64,000 nt of DNA, from NCBI GenBank assembly GCA_947500135.1, contig CANMQX010000001.1, forward strand, positions 124,001 through 188,000. Direction: 5' to 3'. Origin of the DNA: an uncultured Paracoccaceae bacterium. Its GTDB lineage: Bacteria; Pseudomonadota; Alphaproteobacteria; Rhodobacterales; Rhodobacteraceae. Within the stretch, counting starts at the first letter, position 1; every line of letters begins with the position of its first letter. Position numbers and translations under genes: made by a program. The notes under the pieces were generated by a model. That model did not search any database. It was not told the DNA's origin and was given only the letters and a program-made list of their open reading frames with translations. Below are positions 17,495-25,039 of the stretch, one piece after another.

Positions 17495-18556
17495 TTAACT
17501 TTTGCCCAATCCACGCAAAATACGCGGCAACCGGCGCAAGGCTTTGTAGCTGTCAACATGGGTCTGCATTTTTGTCGCCGGATACCCCATCATGACACGC
17601 CCGCCGGGGACATTTGACAGCACAACCGACCCGCCCCCCAGCACGACATCATCACCGAGACGCAAATTATCTGCCACGCCGGCCTTGCCGCCAACAACAA
17701 CCCGATCCCCAATCACGGTTGACCCGGCAACACCGGCCTGCGCGCATAAAAGGCAATGATCACCAATCATCACATTGTGGCCGACCTGAACCAGATTATC
17801 GATCTTAGTCCCCTGCCCGACCCGCGTGGGTCGAATGGTCCCGGCATCAACTGTGGAATTTGCGCCAATCTCGACATCATCGCCGATCCGCACACCGCCC
17901 AGCGAGTGTATCCGATGCCATGTCGGGTCAGCTGGCGCGGTCATCGGGGCATCGCCCAACGTGTCGCGGGCAAGTTCCACATTAGAAGGTTCCGCCGTAA
18001 CAAAGGAAAAACCATCTCCGCCGATAGCCACATTCGGTTGCAGCACCACCCGATCACCAATGACTGTCCCGCGCTGCAGCCGCACGCCCGCATGGATGAT
18101 GCACTCCGCGCCAATCTCAACCCCTTCGGCGATACTCACTTGGTCAGCGATCCACGCTTTTTTGCCAATCACCGCACCTGCACCAATCACAGAAAACGGG
18201 CCAATCACGGCGTCCGGCGGCACTGTGGCCGTAGGGTCAACCAGTGCATGTGGTGATATACCATTGCCACCCAACGGTTGGTCCAACATCTGCGTCAAAC
18301 CTGCCATCGCCAATCTGGCGCGCGGCGCGATAACCGCCGCCTCCAAACCCAGTGCCTGCCAATCGGCATCAGGCCAGACAATCGCCGCACGCGCGCGGCC
18401 TTTGGCCAATTCAGGGCCGTAAGCGGGGGTCATGGCCAGCGCAAGATCGTCAGGTCCAGCCGCTGCTGGTTCCGCTGCAGCAGCAACCAAAAGATCAACG
18501 GCACCAAAGGCTTGCGCCCCCAGCACCGTTGCGATGTCTTTTATCGAATGTGCCAT
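17495..18556 (-). CDS. lpxD: UDP-3-O-acylglucosamine N-acyltransferase
   Basis: LpxD adds the second 3-hydroxyacyl chain to UDP-3-O-acyl-glucosamine in lipid A synthesis. The 353-residue protein has the N-terminal uridine-binding domain (about residues 1-105), then a left-handed parallel beta-helix of hexapeptide repeats (DAVIGPFSVIGAGAVIGKKAWI onward). GQGTKIDNLVQVGHNVMIGDH contains the catalytic His. The C-terminal helix MQTHVDSYKALRRLP is typical. This copy lies outside the usual bamA-lpxD-fabZ-lpxA cluster and next to a KAS/ACP pair; a second lpxD elsewhere is possible. Confidence 0.92.
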   Translation of the reverse strand: MAHSIKDIATVLGAQAFGAVDLLVAAAAEPAAAGPDDLALAMTPAYGPELAKGRARAAIVWPDADWQALGLEAAVIAPRARLAMAGLTQMLDQPLGGNGISPHALVDPTATVPPDAVIGPFSVIGAGAVIGKKAWIADQVSIAEGVEIGAECIIHAGVRLQRGTVIGDRVVLQPNVAIGGDGFSFVTAEPSNVELARDTLGDAPMTAPADPTWHRIHSLGGVRIGDDVEIGANSTVDAGTIRPTRVGQGTKIDNLVQVGHNVMIGDHCLLCAQAGVAGSTVIGDRVVVGGKAGVADNLRLGDDVVLGGGSVVLSNVPGGRVMMGYPATKMQTHVDSYKALRRLPRILRGLGKS

Positions 18557-18588
18557 CTTGCCCCCGGGAAAGCGTTCCGGGGTTAGAT

Positions 18589-20202
18589 TTAGCCGCGAAC
18601 CGCCCGGACCGCCACCCCTTCGCGTGCAAGGGCATTCCAGATGCGCCCGTCACGACCATACACATCACGGCGATACTGCATCCGACCATCAGCTTGGGTA
18701 AATGCGGTCCGGTACACCAGGTGCACCGGCACTGGACTGGTCAAATCAACCCGCTGTTCACGGCCAGTGCGCAACCGCGACTGAAAGAACTCTTCCGGGT
18801 TACCAACCTGCTTGGCCAGTAATGCGTAGGCAAAATCAAAAGGGTCATTCAGGCGGATACATCCGTGGCTGAATGCACGCGTTTCGCGCCCAAACAGGCT
18901 CTTGGCGGGCGTGTCATGCAGGTAGATATTGTAGCGGTTCGGGAACATGAATTTCACCAGCCCCAACGCATTGCCGCGGCTGGGCGGCTGACGCATCGAA
19001 AACGGGAAATTCGATGCGTTATACTGCGAGAAATCAACAGAACCTCGGTTGACCGTCCGGCCACGGCTATCGGTCAAAAGCAGCTCACCGACCGCGTTGC
19101 GATTACGCTGGAGTTGCGGCAGATATTCCTTGGTAATGATCGAGCGCGGCACATACCAGCTCGGGTTGATGACCATGAACTCCATCACATCCGAAAACTC
19201 GGGGCTTTCGCGATCTTCCTGCCGGGCGCCAATAACCGAGCGGGTCGAAAAAGTGACTACATCATTATCGATGATCTTGGCCGTGAAATCAGTCAGGTTG
19301 ACCCAGATGTGGCGCTGACCACGCGGGCGATTGATCCAACGCTCACGCTCCATGGCGACCATGATCGACTGCAAACGCCGCTCGGGCGAGGTGTTCAATT
19401 CGTTCAACGTGCCGGGGCCTGCCGTGCCGTCAATCGCAAGACCATGGGCCTGCTGAAACCGCTGCACGGCATTTGTGATTGTATCATCATACACCTGCAC
19501 ATTGGTACGGCGTAAAAATCCCATGGCGATCAGACGGTTGCGCAAGGCCACAACGCCCGCACCGGTGGCACCGGGCTCCAGCTTGCGTGCATTTACGGTC
19601 GCACCCCAACCACCTTCGGCCAGCACCCGCTCCATCGCCAGTTTCTCGCGCATAAGGCGGGTATATTCCGGGGACGCAGGCGGCAGCGCGCGCAAGAAAC
19701 CGGCAGGGTTGGATTGCGCAAAAGCCTGAATTGTCGCCAGCTGCGACCGATACGGCACCTGCCGGCGGATACCATTATCAACCCGAGACGGTACAAGGAT
19801 CCCCGTCTGCACATCGCGGGCATATTGCAAAAACAGGCGGCTGATCTCGTATTCCAATTGGCCCTGGGCGGCAGGTGTGCGGGCCGCTTGCAACTTGGCC
19901 ATCAGCGCATCGGCATTGTAACGATTAGTTGGCAACCCATGATCCCCAGCCGAAGAAAACGCTGCCAATAATGCGTTACGGCGGGCACGGTCGCCCCGCC
20001 CGCTCCAGATGCCTTCGAAGTTCCGCGCGCGATAGAACGCAACCAGGTCTTCGTCACGGGCCGATGCCTGTGCCAATGCCTGGCTGAACTCAGTCACCTG
20101 GGCGCGGGCCTGCGGCGCGACAACAAACGATAGAACGACGGCAAGCGCTAACGCCAGAAACCGAAAAATTAATTGGTATATCGGCATGCTACGAACGTGC
20201 AT
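18589..20202 (-). CDS. L,D-transpeptidase of the YcbB/LdtD type
   Basis: A 537-residue periplasmic enzyme that cross-links peptidoglycan through 3-3 bonds. An N-terminal signal peptide ends near APQARA. A long scaffold domain follows, then a peptidoglycan-binding-1 domain (VVALRNRLIAMGF to DGTAGPGTLNELN), and a YkuD catalytic domain with HDTPAKSLFGRETRAFSHGC; the Cys of SHGCIRL is the nucleophile. The ATG at 20202 with GGGGA nine bases upstream is preferred; an ATG five codons later is possible. It is divergent from the DUF882/YcbK gene, which also neighbours ycbB in E. coli. Confidence 0.93.
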   Translation of the reverse strand: MHVRSMPIYQLIFRFLALALAVVLSFVVAPQARAQVTEFSQALAQASARDEDLVAFYRARNFEGIWSGRGDRARRNALLAAFSSAGDHGLPTNRYNADALMAKLQAARTPAAQGQLEYEISRLFLQYARDVQTGILVPSRVDNGIRRQVPYRSQLATIQAFAQSNPAGFLRALPPASPEYTRLMREKLAMERVLAEGGWGATVNARKLEPGATGAGVVALRNRLIAMGFLRRTNVQVYDDTITNAVQRFQQAHGLAIDGTAGPGTLNELNTSPERRLQSIMVAMERERWINRPRGQRHIWVNLTDFTAKIIDNDVVTFSTRSVIGARQEDRESPEFSDVMEFMVINPSWYVPRSIITKEYLPQLQRNRNAVGELLLTDSRGRTVNRGSVDFSQYNASNFPFSMRQPPSRGNALGLVKFMFPNRYNIYLHDTPAKSLFGRETRAFSHGCIRLNDPFDFAYALLAKQVGNPEEFFQSRLRTGREQRVDLTSPVPVHLVYRTAFTQADGRMQYRRDVYGRDGRIWNALAREGVAVRAVRG

Positions 20203-20544
20203 CAACTCTTATCCCCTCGTAAAATTTTCGCCAGCATAACCCAGCGGCAGCAGTAGTCCGAGTATCAATATCCTTACCTCCACCAAGTCTATTCACAAAT
20301 CGGCGACAGATACTGACGGTTTCGCTCTGTTGCTTTCCTGCCGCCGTTCGACGCTGATTTCCTGAGCCGCGCCTTATGACACTGCGCAAAATGCCGCCGA
20401 TTTGCATCATATTAACCACGAATGGCTTAAAGACCTCTTGGTGATCGAATCGATTTATGCAATAAATTGCCCATCATCTGGGGGCATGAGGTGAAAAACC
20501 GCTGTAAAGCGGAATAAATGGGCGACGGGACAGGCGCTACTGAC
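20203..20544. other. 342-bp divergent promoter region
   Basis: This gap between the L,D-transpeptidase and DUF882 genes must hold both promoters. The only structure seen is a small CCGCT-GTAA-AGCGG hairpin at 20499-20512, in the presumed leader of the DUF882 gene. No gene is recognised. Confidence 0.4.
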
Positions 20545-21117
20545 ATGAAAAAACGAACTTCTCCGGGCATGACCCGGCGCGGCCTACTTGGGGCATTTGC
20601 AGCAACAGCCATTGCTGCAGCACCAACTTATTCAAACGCAGCAGGCTTCTTGCGGGGACGCGCAGGTGATATCCGCCGGGTCGCGATGCATTCAGGACGT
20701 ACCGGCGAACGGATCGATACCATCTACTGGATCGATGGTGAATACATCCCCGAAGCCGTACGTGAAGTTAACCTGTTCATGCGCGACTGGCGCACAAGCG
20801 AAGCGATCCAAATGGATTTGCGCACGATTGACATCATGTCTGCCTCGCTCAACCTGATGGACACGGATGAGCCTTATCTGCTCCTCTCAGGCTACAGATC
20901 GCCCCAGACAAATGCGATGTTGCGCAGCCGTTCACGTGGCGTCGCCCGGAACTCTTTGCACATGCGCGGTCAAGCCGCCGATTTACGGCTAAGCGGTCGT
21001 AGCACCACACAGATGGCGAACGCTGCCCTCGCCTGTCGGGCTGGTGGTGTCGGCCGCTACGCAGGGTCAAACTTCGTACATATGGACTGCGGTCCAGTGC
21101 GCAGTTGGCGTGGATAA
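20545..21117 (+). CDS. Tat-exported DUF882 (YcbK/peptidase M15-like) protein
   Basis: A 190-residue protein with a twin-arginine signal: TRRGLLGAFAATAIAAAPTY, cleaved near SNAAG. The mature part is the DUF882 domain, related to zinc D-Ala-D-Ala carboxypeptidases of family M15. SGYRSPQTN, the SLHMRGQAADLRL metal motif and FVHMDCGP supply the expected His/Asp/His ligands. It should act on peptidoglycan stem peptides in the periplasm. Pairing with a YcbB-type L,D-transpeptidase matches the E. coli ycbB-ycbK neighbourhood. The ATG at 20545 is preferred; starts at 20518 or 20569 are possible. Confidence 0.88.
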   Translation: MKKRTSPGMTRRGLLGAFAATAIAAAPTYSNAAGFLRGRAGDIRRVAMHSGRTGERIDTIYWIDGEYIPEAVREVNLFMRDWRTSEAIQMDLRTIDIMSASLNLMDTDEPYLLLSGYRSPQTNAMLRSRSRGVARNSLHMRGQAADLRLSGRSTTQMANAALACRAGGVGRYAGSNFVHMDCGPVRSWRG

Positions 21118-21252
21118 GCCGCAGGAAACCTCTTGAAGCGGCGCCGATGCGTCGCTTCCTTTCTGTGATATCCAAAAAATACTGAGACATCGAAAAAGTA
21201 GCACTGACCCGGCTTGCCAAGCCTTTGAGGCAATGCTAAACGCCGCCGCAGT

Positions 21253-21328
21253 GCCCCTATAGCTCAGCTGGTAGAGCAACTGATTTGTAATCAGTAGGTC
21301 CGCGGTTCGAGTCCGTGTGGGGGCACCA
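21253..21328 (+). tRNA. tRNA-Thr (anticodon UGU)
   Basis: A complete 76-nt cloverleaf with encoded CCA. The acceptor stem GCCCCTA pairs with TGGGGGC, the D-arm is AGCTCAGCTGGTAGAGC, the anticodon loop TTTGTAA carries TGT, and the T-arm contains GGTTCGAGTCC. Its 3' end faces the mobile-element scrapyard. Confidence 0.96.
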
Positions 21329-21434
21329 TTTAAACCTGAAAAAATCATAATTTTCAATATATTGATCTGATATAAATTTGTCCAATCCACCCCTGTATCC
21401 ACCCAAAGCGCTTGGATGAGGTACGCTCTTTCAC
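21329..21434. other. AT-rich flank between tRNA-Thr and the remnant island
   Basis: The stretch just after the tRNA is AT-rich, unlike the core genome, and ends with ATCCACCC repeated eleven bases apart (about 21386-21404). Such composition at a tRNA 3' end is common at island boundaries. No copy of the tRNA end is found at the other side, so no attachment site is claimed. Confidence 0.3.
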
Positions 21435-21662
21435 TTAGTGTCTCTTCGCGTTTCTGATGCGTTCATAAAGTTCCTGTGCAGGTCCTTTGTGTACCGCAGC
21501 CCGAAAAGGTTCGTTATTCATAACGTTCGAGAACACCTCTTCGTTGCTATCCACCCGATCTATGAAGAGCTCAACAGCACTACGGTTTTTGGCCACAACC
21601 AACGATAACCGCCATTCATCTGGATCTGGAGCGCCGCAGTGCGGTTTCCCGAATGCTGACAT
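21435..21662 (-). CDS. Hypothetical 75-residue protein in the remnant island
   Basis: A 75-residue soluble protein with no motif I recognise. It contains DPDEWRLSLVVAKNRSAVELFIDRV and ends RIRNAKRH. It lies downstream of the hsdM tail on the same strand, the place where a restriction-system partner would be, and could be a small accessory gene or itself a fragment. No Shine-Dalgarno sequence is seen before the ATG, so expression is doubtful. Confidence 0.35.
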   Translation of the reverse strand: MSAFGKPHCGAPDPDEWRLSLVVAKNRSAVELFIDRVDSNEEVFSNVMNNEPFRAAVHKGPAQELYERIRNAKRH

Positions 21663-21696
21663 TTGCTAGAAAAGGACTATTCAGGCTAGCGCTAGA

Positions 21697-22009
21697 TCAC
21701 TCGCCTCCCGGAAATAGCGGAAGACCAAGTTGCTTCAGGAAGGTGTTGTGCCTAGTCGTGGCCCCTCGGGCCTGCTTTTCAATCTCGACAAGCTCCCTTT
21801 GGGTATCTGTCAGCTTGATCTCTTCTTCTGAAATCGCCGTGCTGATGTATCGAGAGATATTGAGGTTGTAACCCTCCTCAGCGATGCGCTCCATGCTTAC
21901 ACGCTTTAAGTAGCGCTCCTCTTCCTTGCGGAACTGATACGTTTCAATGATCTTGCCGATGTGCTCGTCCGTTAGCTGGTTCTGACGTTTGCCCTTCGCA
22001 AAGTACTCT
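21697..22009 (-). pseudogene. hsdM: C-terminal remnant of a type I restriction methylase (hsdM)
   Basis: The last roughly 104 residues of a type I restriction-modification methylase subunit: EYFAKGKRQNQLTDEHI, IIETYQFRKEEERY, RVSMERIAEEGYNLNISRY and VEIEKQARGATTRHN are characteristic of the HsdM C-terminus. The gene is cut at 22009 by the left end of the IS element, and the catalytic N-terminal part (NPPF motif) is absent from the window, so no active system remains. Neither hsdS nor hsdR is seen. Confidence 0.8.
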
Positions 22010-22064
22010 TGTCTTGCCCCCGTAAAACTGTGCCAAAGTTTGCTTAGTTTTGGAGATGGGATTG

Positions 22065-22367
22065 ATGGCACGGAAACGGTATTCGGATGAGGATATTCTG
22101 CGGCTTTTGCGTGAGATTGAGCTGAGCCTGGCGTCTGGTTCGGATGTGGCGACAGCCTGCAGAACGGCTGGCGTCAGTGATGCGACTTATTACACATGGC
22201 GCAAACGGTTTGGTGGCATGGGGCGATCCGAGATGGCCAATCTAAAGGCGCTGCAGAAAGAGAATGATCGGCTCAAGAAGATCGTGGCGGAGCTTGAACT
22301 GGACAAGCTGATCCTGAAAGAGAGCCTAGATTACTTAAAGCCGAAGGTCCCACTGACCGGCAGGTGA
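22065..22367 (+). CDS. IS3-family transposase OrfA
   Basis: A 100-residue helix-turn-helix protein of the IS3 OrfA type, starting MARKRYSDEDILRLL. The HTH spans SGSDVATACRTAGVSDATYYTWRKRF, and the C-terminal leucine zipper LKALQKENDRLKKIVAELEL leads into LKESLDYL. GGAG precedes the ATG. The frame of orfB already overlaps its end, as expected for the programmed -1 frameshift that makes the OrfAB fusion. OrfA looks intact, but transposition needs orfB, which is broken. Confidence 0.88.
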   Translation: MARKRYSDEDILRLLREIELSLASGSDVATACRTAGVSDATYYTWRKRFGGMGRSEMANLKALQKENDRLKKIVAELELDKLILKESLDYLKPKVPLTGR

Positions 22368-22641
22368 ATGCGCAGCAATCACCGAGAGGGAGACGACAGA
22401 CCAGCTTCGTCAGGCCGTAGTGCACAGCCGACAAAAGCTGGCAACCTCTGAACGGCGCACATGTCGGGTTCTGGGCGTGGCCCGAAGCACGTTGCAATAC
22501 AAAGCGGTTTCCACGGACGATGAGGTGTTGCGCCTGGCAATGATCCGATTAGCCAAGCAATATGGACGCTACGGCTATCGTAAGGTTGCGGAACTACTGC
22601 GTGTTGAAGGCTGGCCCATCAATCACAAGAAGATCGAACGA

Positions 22642-22681
22642 CGAGACCTTGTCCGCCATTGGTCCGAGGACAATGGTCGAG
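22642..22681. repeat. Short palindromic insertion 1 inside orfB
   Basis: About 37 bases in excess of the expected coding sequence. GACCTTGTCC at 22645-22654 is nearly complementary to GGACAATGGTC at 22668-22678. The core CGCCATTGGT lies at 22654-22663. A 27-base stretch (22654-22680) matches insertion 2 at 22 positions. Confidence 0.55.
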
Positions 22682-22975
22682 TGGCGCGAAGAAGGCCTGC
22701 AACTTCCAAGGCGGCACAAGAAACGCAGGCGACTGTACCACAAGGACAGCTCAATCATCCGGCTGCGGCCGCAACGCCCCAATCACATCTGGAGCGTCGA
22801 CTTTGTGCACGACAAACTGAACAACGGACGACCCTACAAGATGCTCACGGTGCTGGATGAATATACCCGTGAGGCGCTGTGTGTCGCGGTCAAACCAAAG
22901 ATGAACAGCGCAGATGTGCTGGATGCGCTCTACCCACTGCTTTTGCCGCGCGGGAAGCCCGAATACATTCGTTCG

Positions 22976-23020
22976 GAGTTGCCCATTGTAGGCGCCATTG
23001 GTTCAAGCCCAATGGGCGAC
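22976..23020. repeat. Short palindromic insertion 2 inside orfB
   Basis: About 39 bases in excess of the expected coding sequence, in frame. GCCCATTG at 22981-22988 is complementary to CAATGGGC at 23010-23017. The core CGCCATTGGT at 22993-23002 is identical to that of insertion 1. Confidence 0.55.
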
Positions 23021-23314
23021 GGCTCAGAGTTCATCGCAATAGCACTGCAAGATTGGCTGAAAAAGGTCGGGATCATGCCGATCCAGATATACCCGGGATC
23101 ACCCTGGGAGAACGGATACAACGAGCGCTTCAACGGCACATTGCGCCGAGAAGTCCTCAACGCAGAATGGTTCCACACCACCAAACAGGCCCAAATCGTC
23201 ATCAATACCTGGCTCAGACAGTACAATCGTGTCCGAACGCATCAAGCATTAAACATGCGCCCGCCTGTTCCAGAAACATTGCTCAAAGGGGGCCCATAGA
23301 AATGGGGCTGGACA

Positions 23315-23621
23315 ATCGACCCCACCACATCCGATCCGCAATCTCCCGTTCTTCCGCACCACAGGCATCTGCATAGATCGCAGTGGTACTCATAGAGGCA
23401 GTCCCATCCACTTTTGCAGCATGTTGAGCTGTACGCCGAACTGCATGGCGCGAATGCCGTAGCCATGCCGTAATCCCATGGGACAGGCTTGCGTACCGGT
23501 GATCTTGGCTTGGTGCATCGCATCCTTGATCCAGCGATATGGCACGCGCATCGGGAGTGATTATCTGCCGACTTCGATCTTCGAGTACTCGGGCACAAGG
23601 TGTCGTCGATCGAGTTCTCAA
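23315..23621 (-). pseudogene. C-terminal remnant of a tyrosine recombinase (integrase)
   Basis: Joining two minus-strand frames gives the end of a phage-type integrase: YRWIKDAMHQAKITGTQACP, GLRHGYGIRAMQFGVQLNML, QKWMG, then STTAIYADACGAEEREIADRMW. The box II arginine context LRHGYG and the catalytic Tyr (TTAIYAD) are present. The conserved Gly-His box between them is hit by loss of one base near 23400: GGA-CTGCC stands where GGA-CAT-GCC would be expected. The N-terminal two thirds are missing and the IS abuts the 3' end. It is dead. Confidence 0.78.
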
Positions 23622-23783
23622 AGCTTAGAGAAATGCGAGGCTCACGCGCCTTCGTCGAGAAAATCGGGGCAGGCGATGTTCTTTTTGAGCCTTTGAATAG
23701 GAACTCTAATGGTGGGTATTCTGGTGGCAGAAAAACTAACCATAGCCACTATACAACAAAGATAACATCTTAAGAGGGTAAAT

Positions 23784-23858
23784 TGGCTCCGACGGTAGGG
23801 ATCGAACCTACGACCAATTGATTAACAGTCAACTGCTCTACCGCTGAGCTACGTCGGA
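23784..23858 (-). tRNA. tRNA-Asn (anticodon GUU)
   Basis: A complete 75-nt cloverleaf with CCA on the minus strand. Acceptor TCCGACG pairs with CGTCGGA, the D-arm reads AGCTCAGCGGTAGAGC, the anticodon loop CTGTTAA carries GTT, and the T-arm has GGTTCGATCCC. Its 3' end faces the remnant island, opposite the 3' end of tRNA-Thr. Confidence 0.96.
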
Positions 23859-24071
23859 CCAACACCGGCCATATATCAACGGCATTTGGTCACGTCCAGA
23901 GGCTTTCTTATAGTTTTCAGATGATTTTCTGATCGCAGACAATACCAACTCAAAACACCTCCAACAGTAACCGAAGCCCGTCTTAAATGCGGTTGATCTA
24001 ACTGGTACTTTCCGTCAGCCAATACCCTTGGGCAACGGATATCGCCTCAAGGATGAGGGCACCCAATGCGG

Positions 24072-24995
24072 TCATCGCTCCCGGCCTGATTCAAGCGCGA
24101 ACACCGCATCGACAGCCAGCTTCGGGCTTGCTGTGACAATACCGCGCTGCACAAGGTCAACCAGATGGGCAAACACATTACGTGCAGCGGCGGGGTACAT
24201 TGCTTTTGGAACATCCGTATACACCGCTGCTGTCAGCGTTTCAGCAGTGTGGCCGCGTTCTCGCAGCGCGTCGCAGATTTGCGCCTCGCGCCCCTTACGA
24301 TGTTCAATCAGCCAATGCAGCCTTTCCGAAGGATCAGTGACCGGCGCACCATGGCCTGGATAGAACGTGGCAGCCGCAATCCCTTTGAGCTTTTCACAAG
24401 ACGCCATGAAATCAGTCAGGTCGCCATCTGGTGGCGATACCAACGAACTGGCCCAACCCATCACATGATCGCCGGTAAAAACGAAATCATTCCAACGAAA
24501 GCAAAGATGGTTGCCGATATGTCCCGGTGTGTGCAGTGCCTCTAGCTGCCAACCCTCACCTGTGATCAGATCGCCGTCGGCCAAACGTTCATCAGGGTAA
24601 AAACCCTTGTCGATCCCTTCACCACCACCCGCCAATCCGGCAGACGCCAATTGCTGCATGATTGTGCTTTGACCCGCGTGACTTGGGCCAAAGGCAAAAA
24701 CGGACGCGCCTGTCTTCTCGGCCAGCGGCCGTGCCAAAGGCGAATGATCCAGATGGCTATGCGTCAACAGGATATGACTTACCCTCTGCATGCCAATGGC
24801 GTCCAACAGGGCATCCAGATGCGCCGAGCTGTCCGGCCCGGGATCGATAATGGCAAGGTCTGATGACCCAAGGATATATGTATTCGTTCCCAGAAAAGTC
24901 ATCGGTGACGGGTTGGGTGCCAAAACCAGTCGCAGCCCCGCCGTCAACGAAACCGGCACACCCGGCACTGGCGCAAATGCCGCCCCATCAATCAT
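24072..24995 (-). CDS. MBL-fold metallo-hydrolase (beta-lactamase-like 2)
   Basis: A 307-residue metallo-beta-lactamase-fold hydrolase. The zinc motif is LLTHSHLDHSPLA (HxHxDH type), with further ligands in HTPGHIGNH, FTGDHVMGW and the late PGHGAPV. NTYILG and IIDPGPD mark the first strands. It resembles LACTB2/glyoxalase-II-like thioester or RNA hydrolases with a C-terminal helical domain (residues 245-307); the substrate is unknown. The ATG at 24995 with AAAGG upstream is chosen; the frame extends to overlap the divergent kinase gene start. Confidence 0.88.
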   Translation of the reverse strand: MIDGAAFAPVPGVPVSLTAGLRLVLAPNPSPMTFLGTNTYILGSSDLAIIDPGPDSSAHLDALLDAIGMQRVSHILLTHSHLDHSPLARPLAEKTGASVFAFGPSHAGQSTIMQQLASAGLAGGGEGIDKGFYPDERLADGDLITGEGWQLEALHTPGHIGNHLCFRWNDFVFTGDHVMGWASSLVSPPDGDLTDFMASCEKLKGIAAATFYPGHGAPVTDPSERLHWLIEHRKGREAQICDALRERGHTAETLTAAVYTDVPKAMYPAAARNVFAHLVDLVQRGIVTASPKLAVDAVFALESGRER

Positions 24996-25039
24996 GATAT
25001 CGCCTTTCCGTTCGCTGACCGAGCCGGTAGGTTTGCGCA

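Larger units (their letters stand above)
22368..23299 (+). pseudogene. IS3-family transposase OrfB, broken by two short insertions
   Basis: The DDE integrase-type transposase is spread over two frames. The first reads RQKLATSERRTCRVLGVARST and GRYGYRKVAELLRVEGWPI to HKKIER; the second resumes at WREEGLQLPRRHKKRRR and continues through HIWSVDFVHDKL to the end. At 22642-22681 about 37 extra bases lie between IER and WREEG and shift the frame. At 22976-23020 about 39 extra bases replace the expected RSDNGSEF with RS, 13 more codons and DGSEF, spoiling the second catalytic Asp region. The two inserts are alike (see findings). Confidence 0.8.
22010..23314 (+). mobile_element. IS3-family insertion sequence (IS407/IS51-like), inactive
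   Basis: An element of about 1.3 kb with orfA and a broken orfB. Left end TGTCTTGCCCCCGTAAAACT and the complement of the right end TGTCCAGCCCCATTTCTATG give imperfect terminal inverted repeats sharing TGTC and GCCCC. No target duplication is visible: the left flank ends TCT and the right flank begins ATC. The left side cuts hsdM and the right side abuts a recombinase remnant, so the two flanks come from different genes. This suggests deletion or recombination after insertion. Confidence 0.8.

Noticed and set aside
20516..20527. AATGGGCGACGG shared with palindromic insertion 2
   Set aside because: A 12-base match is expected by chance in 64 kb, and the flanks do not match.
21067..21402. Minus-strand open frame reading APTRTRTADLLITNQLLYQ
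   Set aside because: It is the antisense translation of tRNA-Thr, a well-known spurious protein. The tRNA explains the sequence.
21329..23783. Possible attachment-site repeats from tRNA-Thr or tRNA-Asn ends
   Set aside because: No copy of either tRNA 3' end was found at the opposite side of the island.
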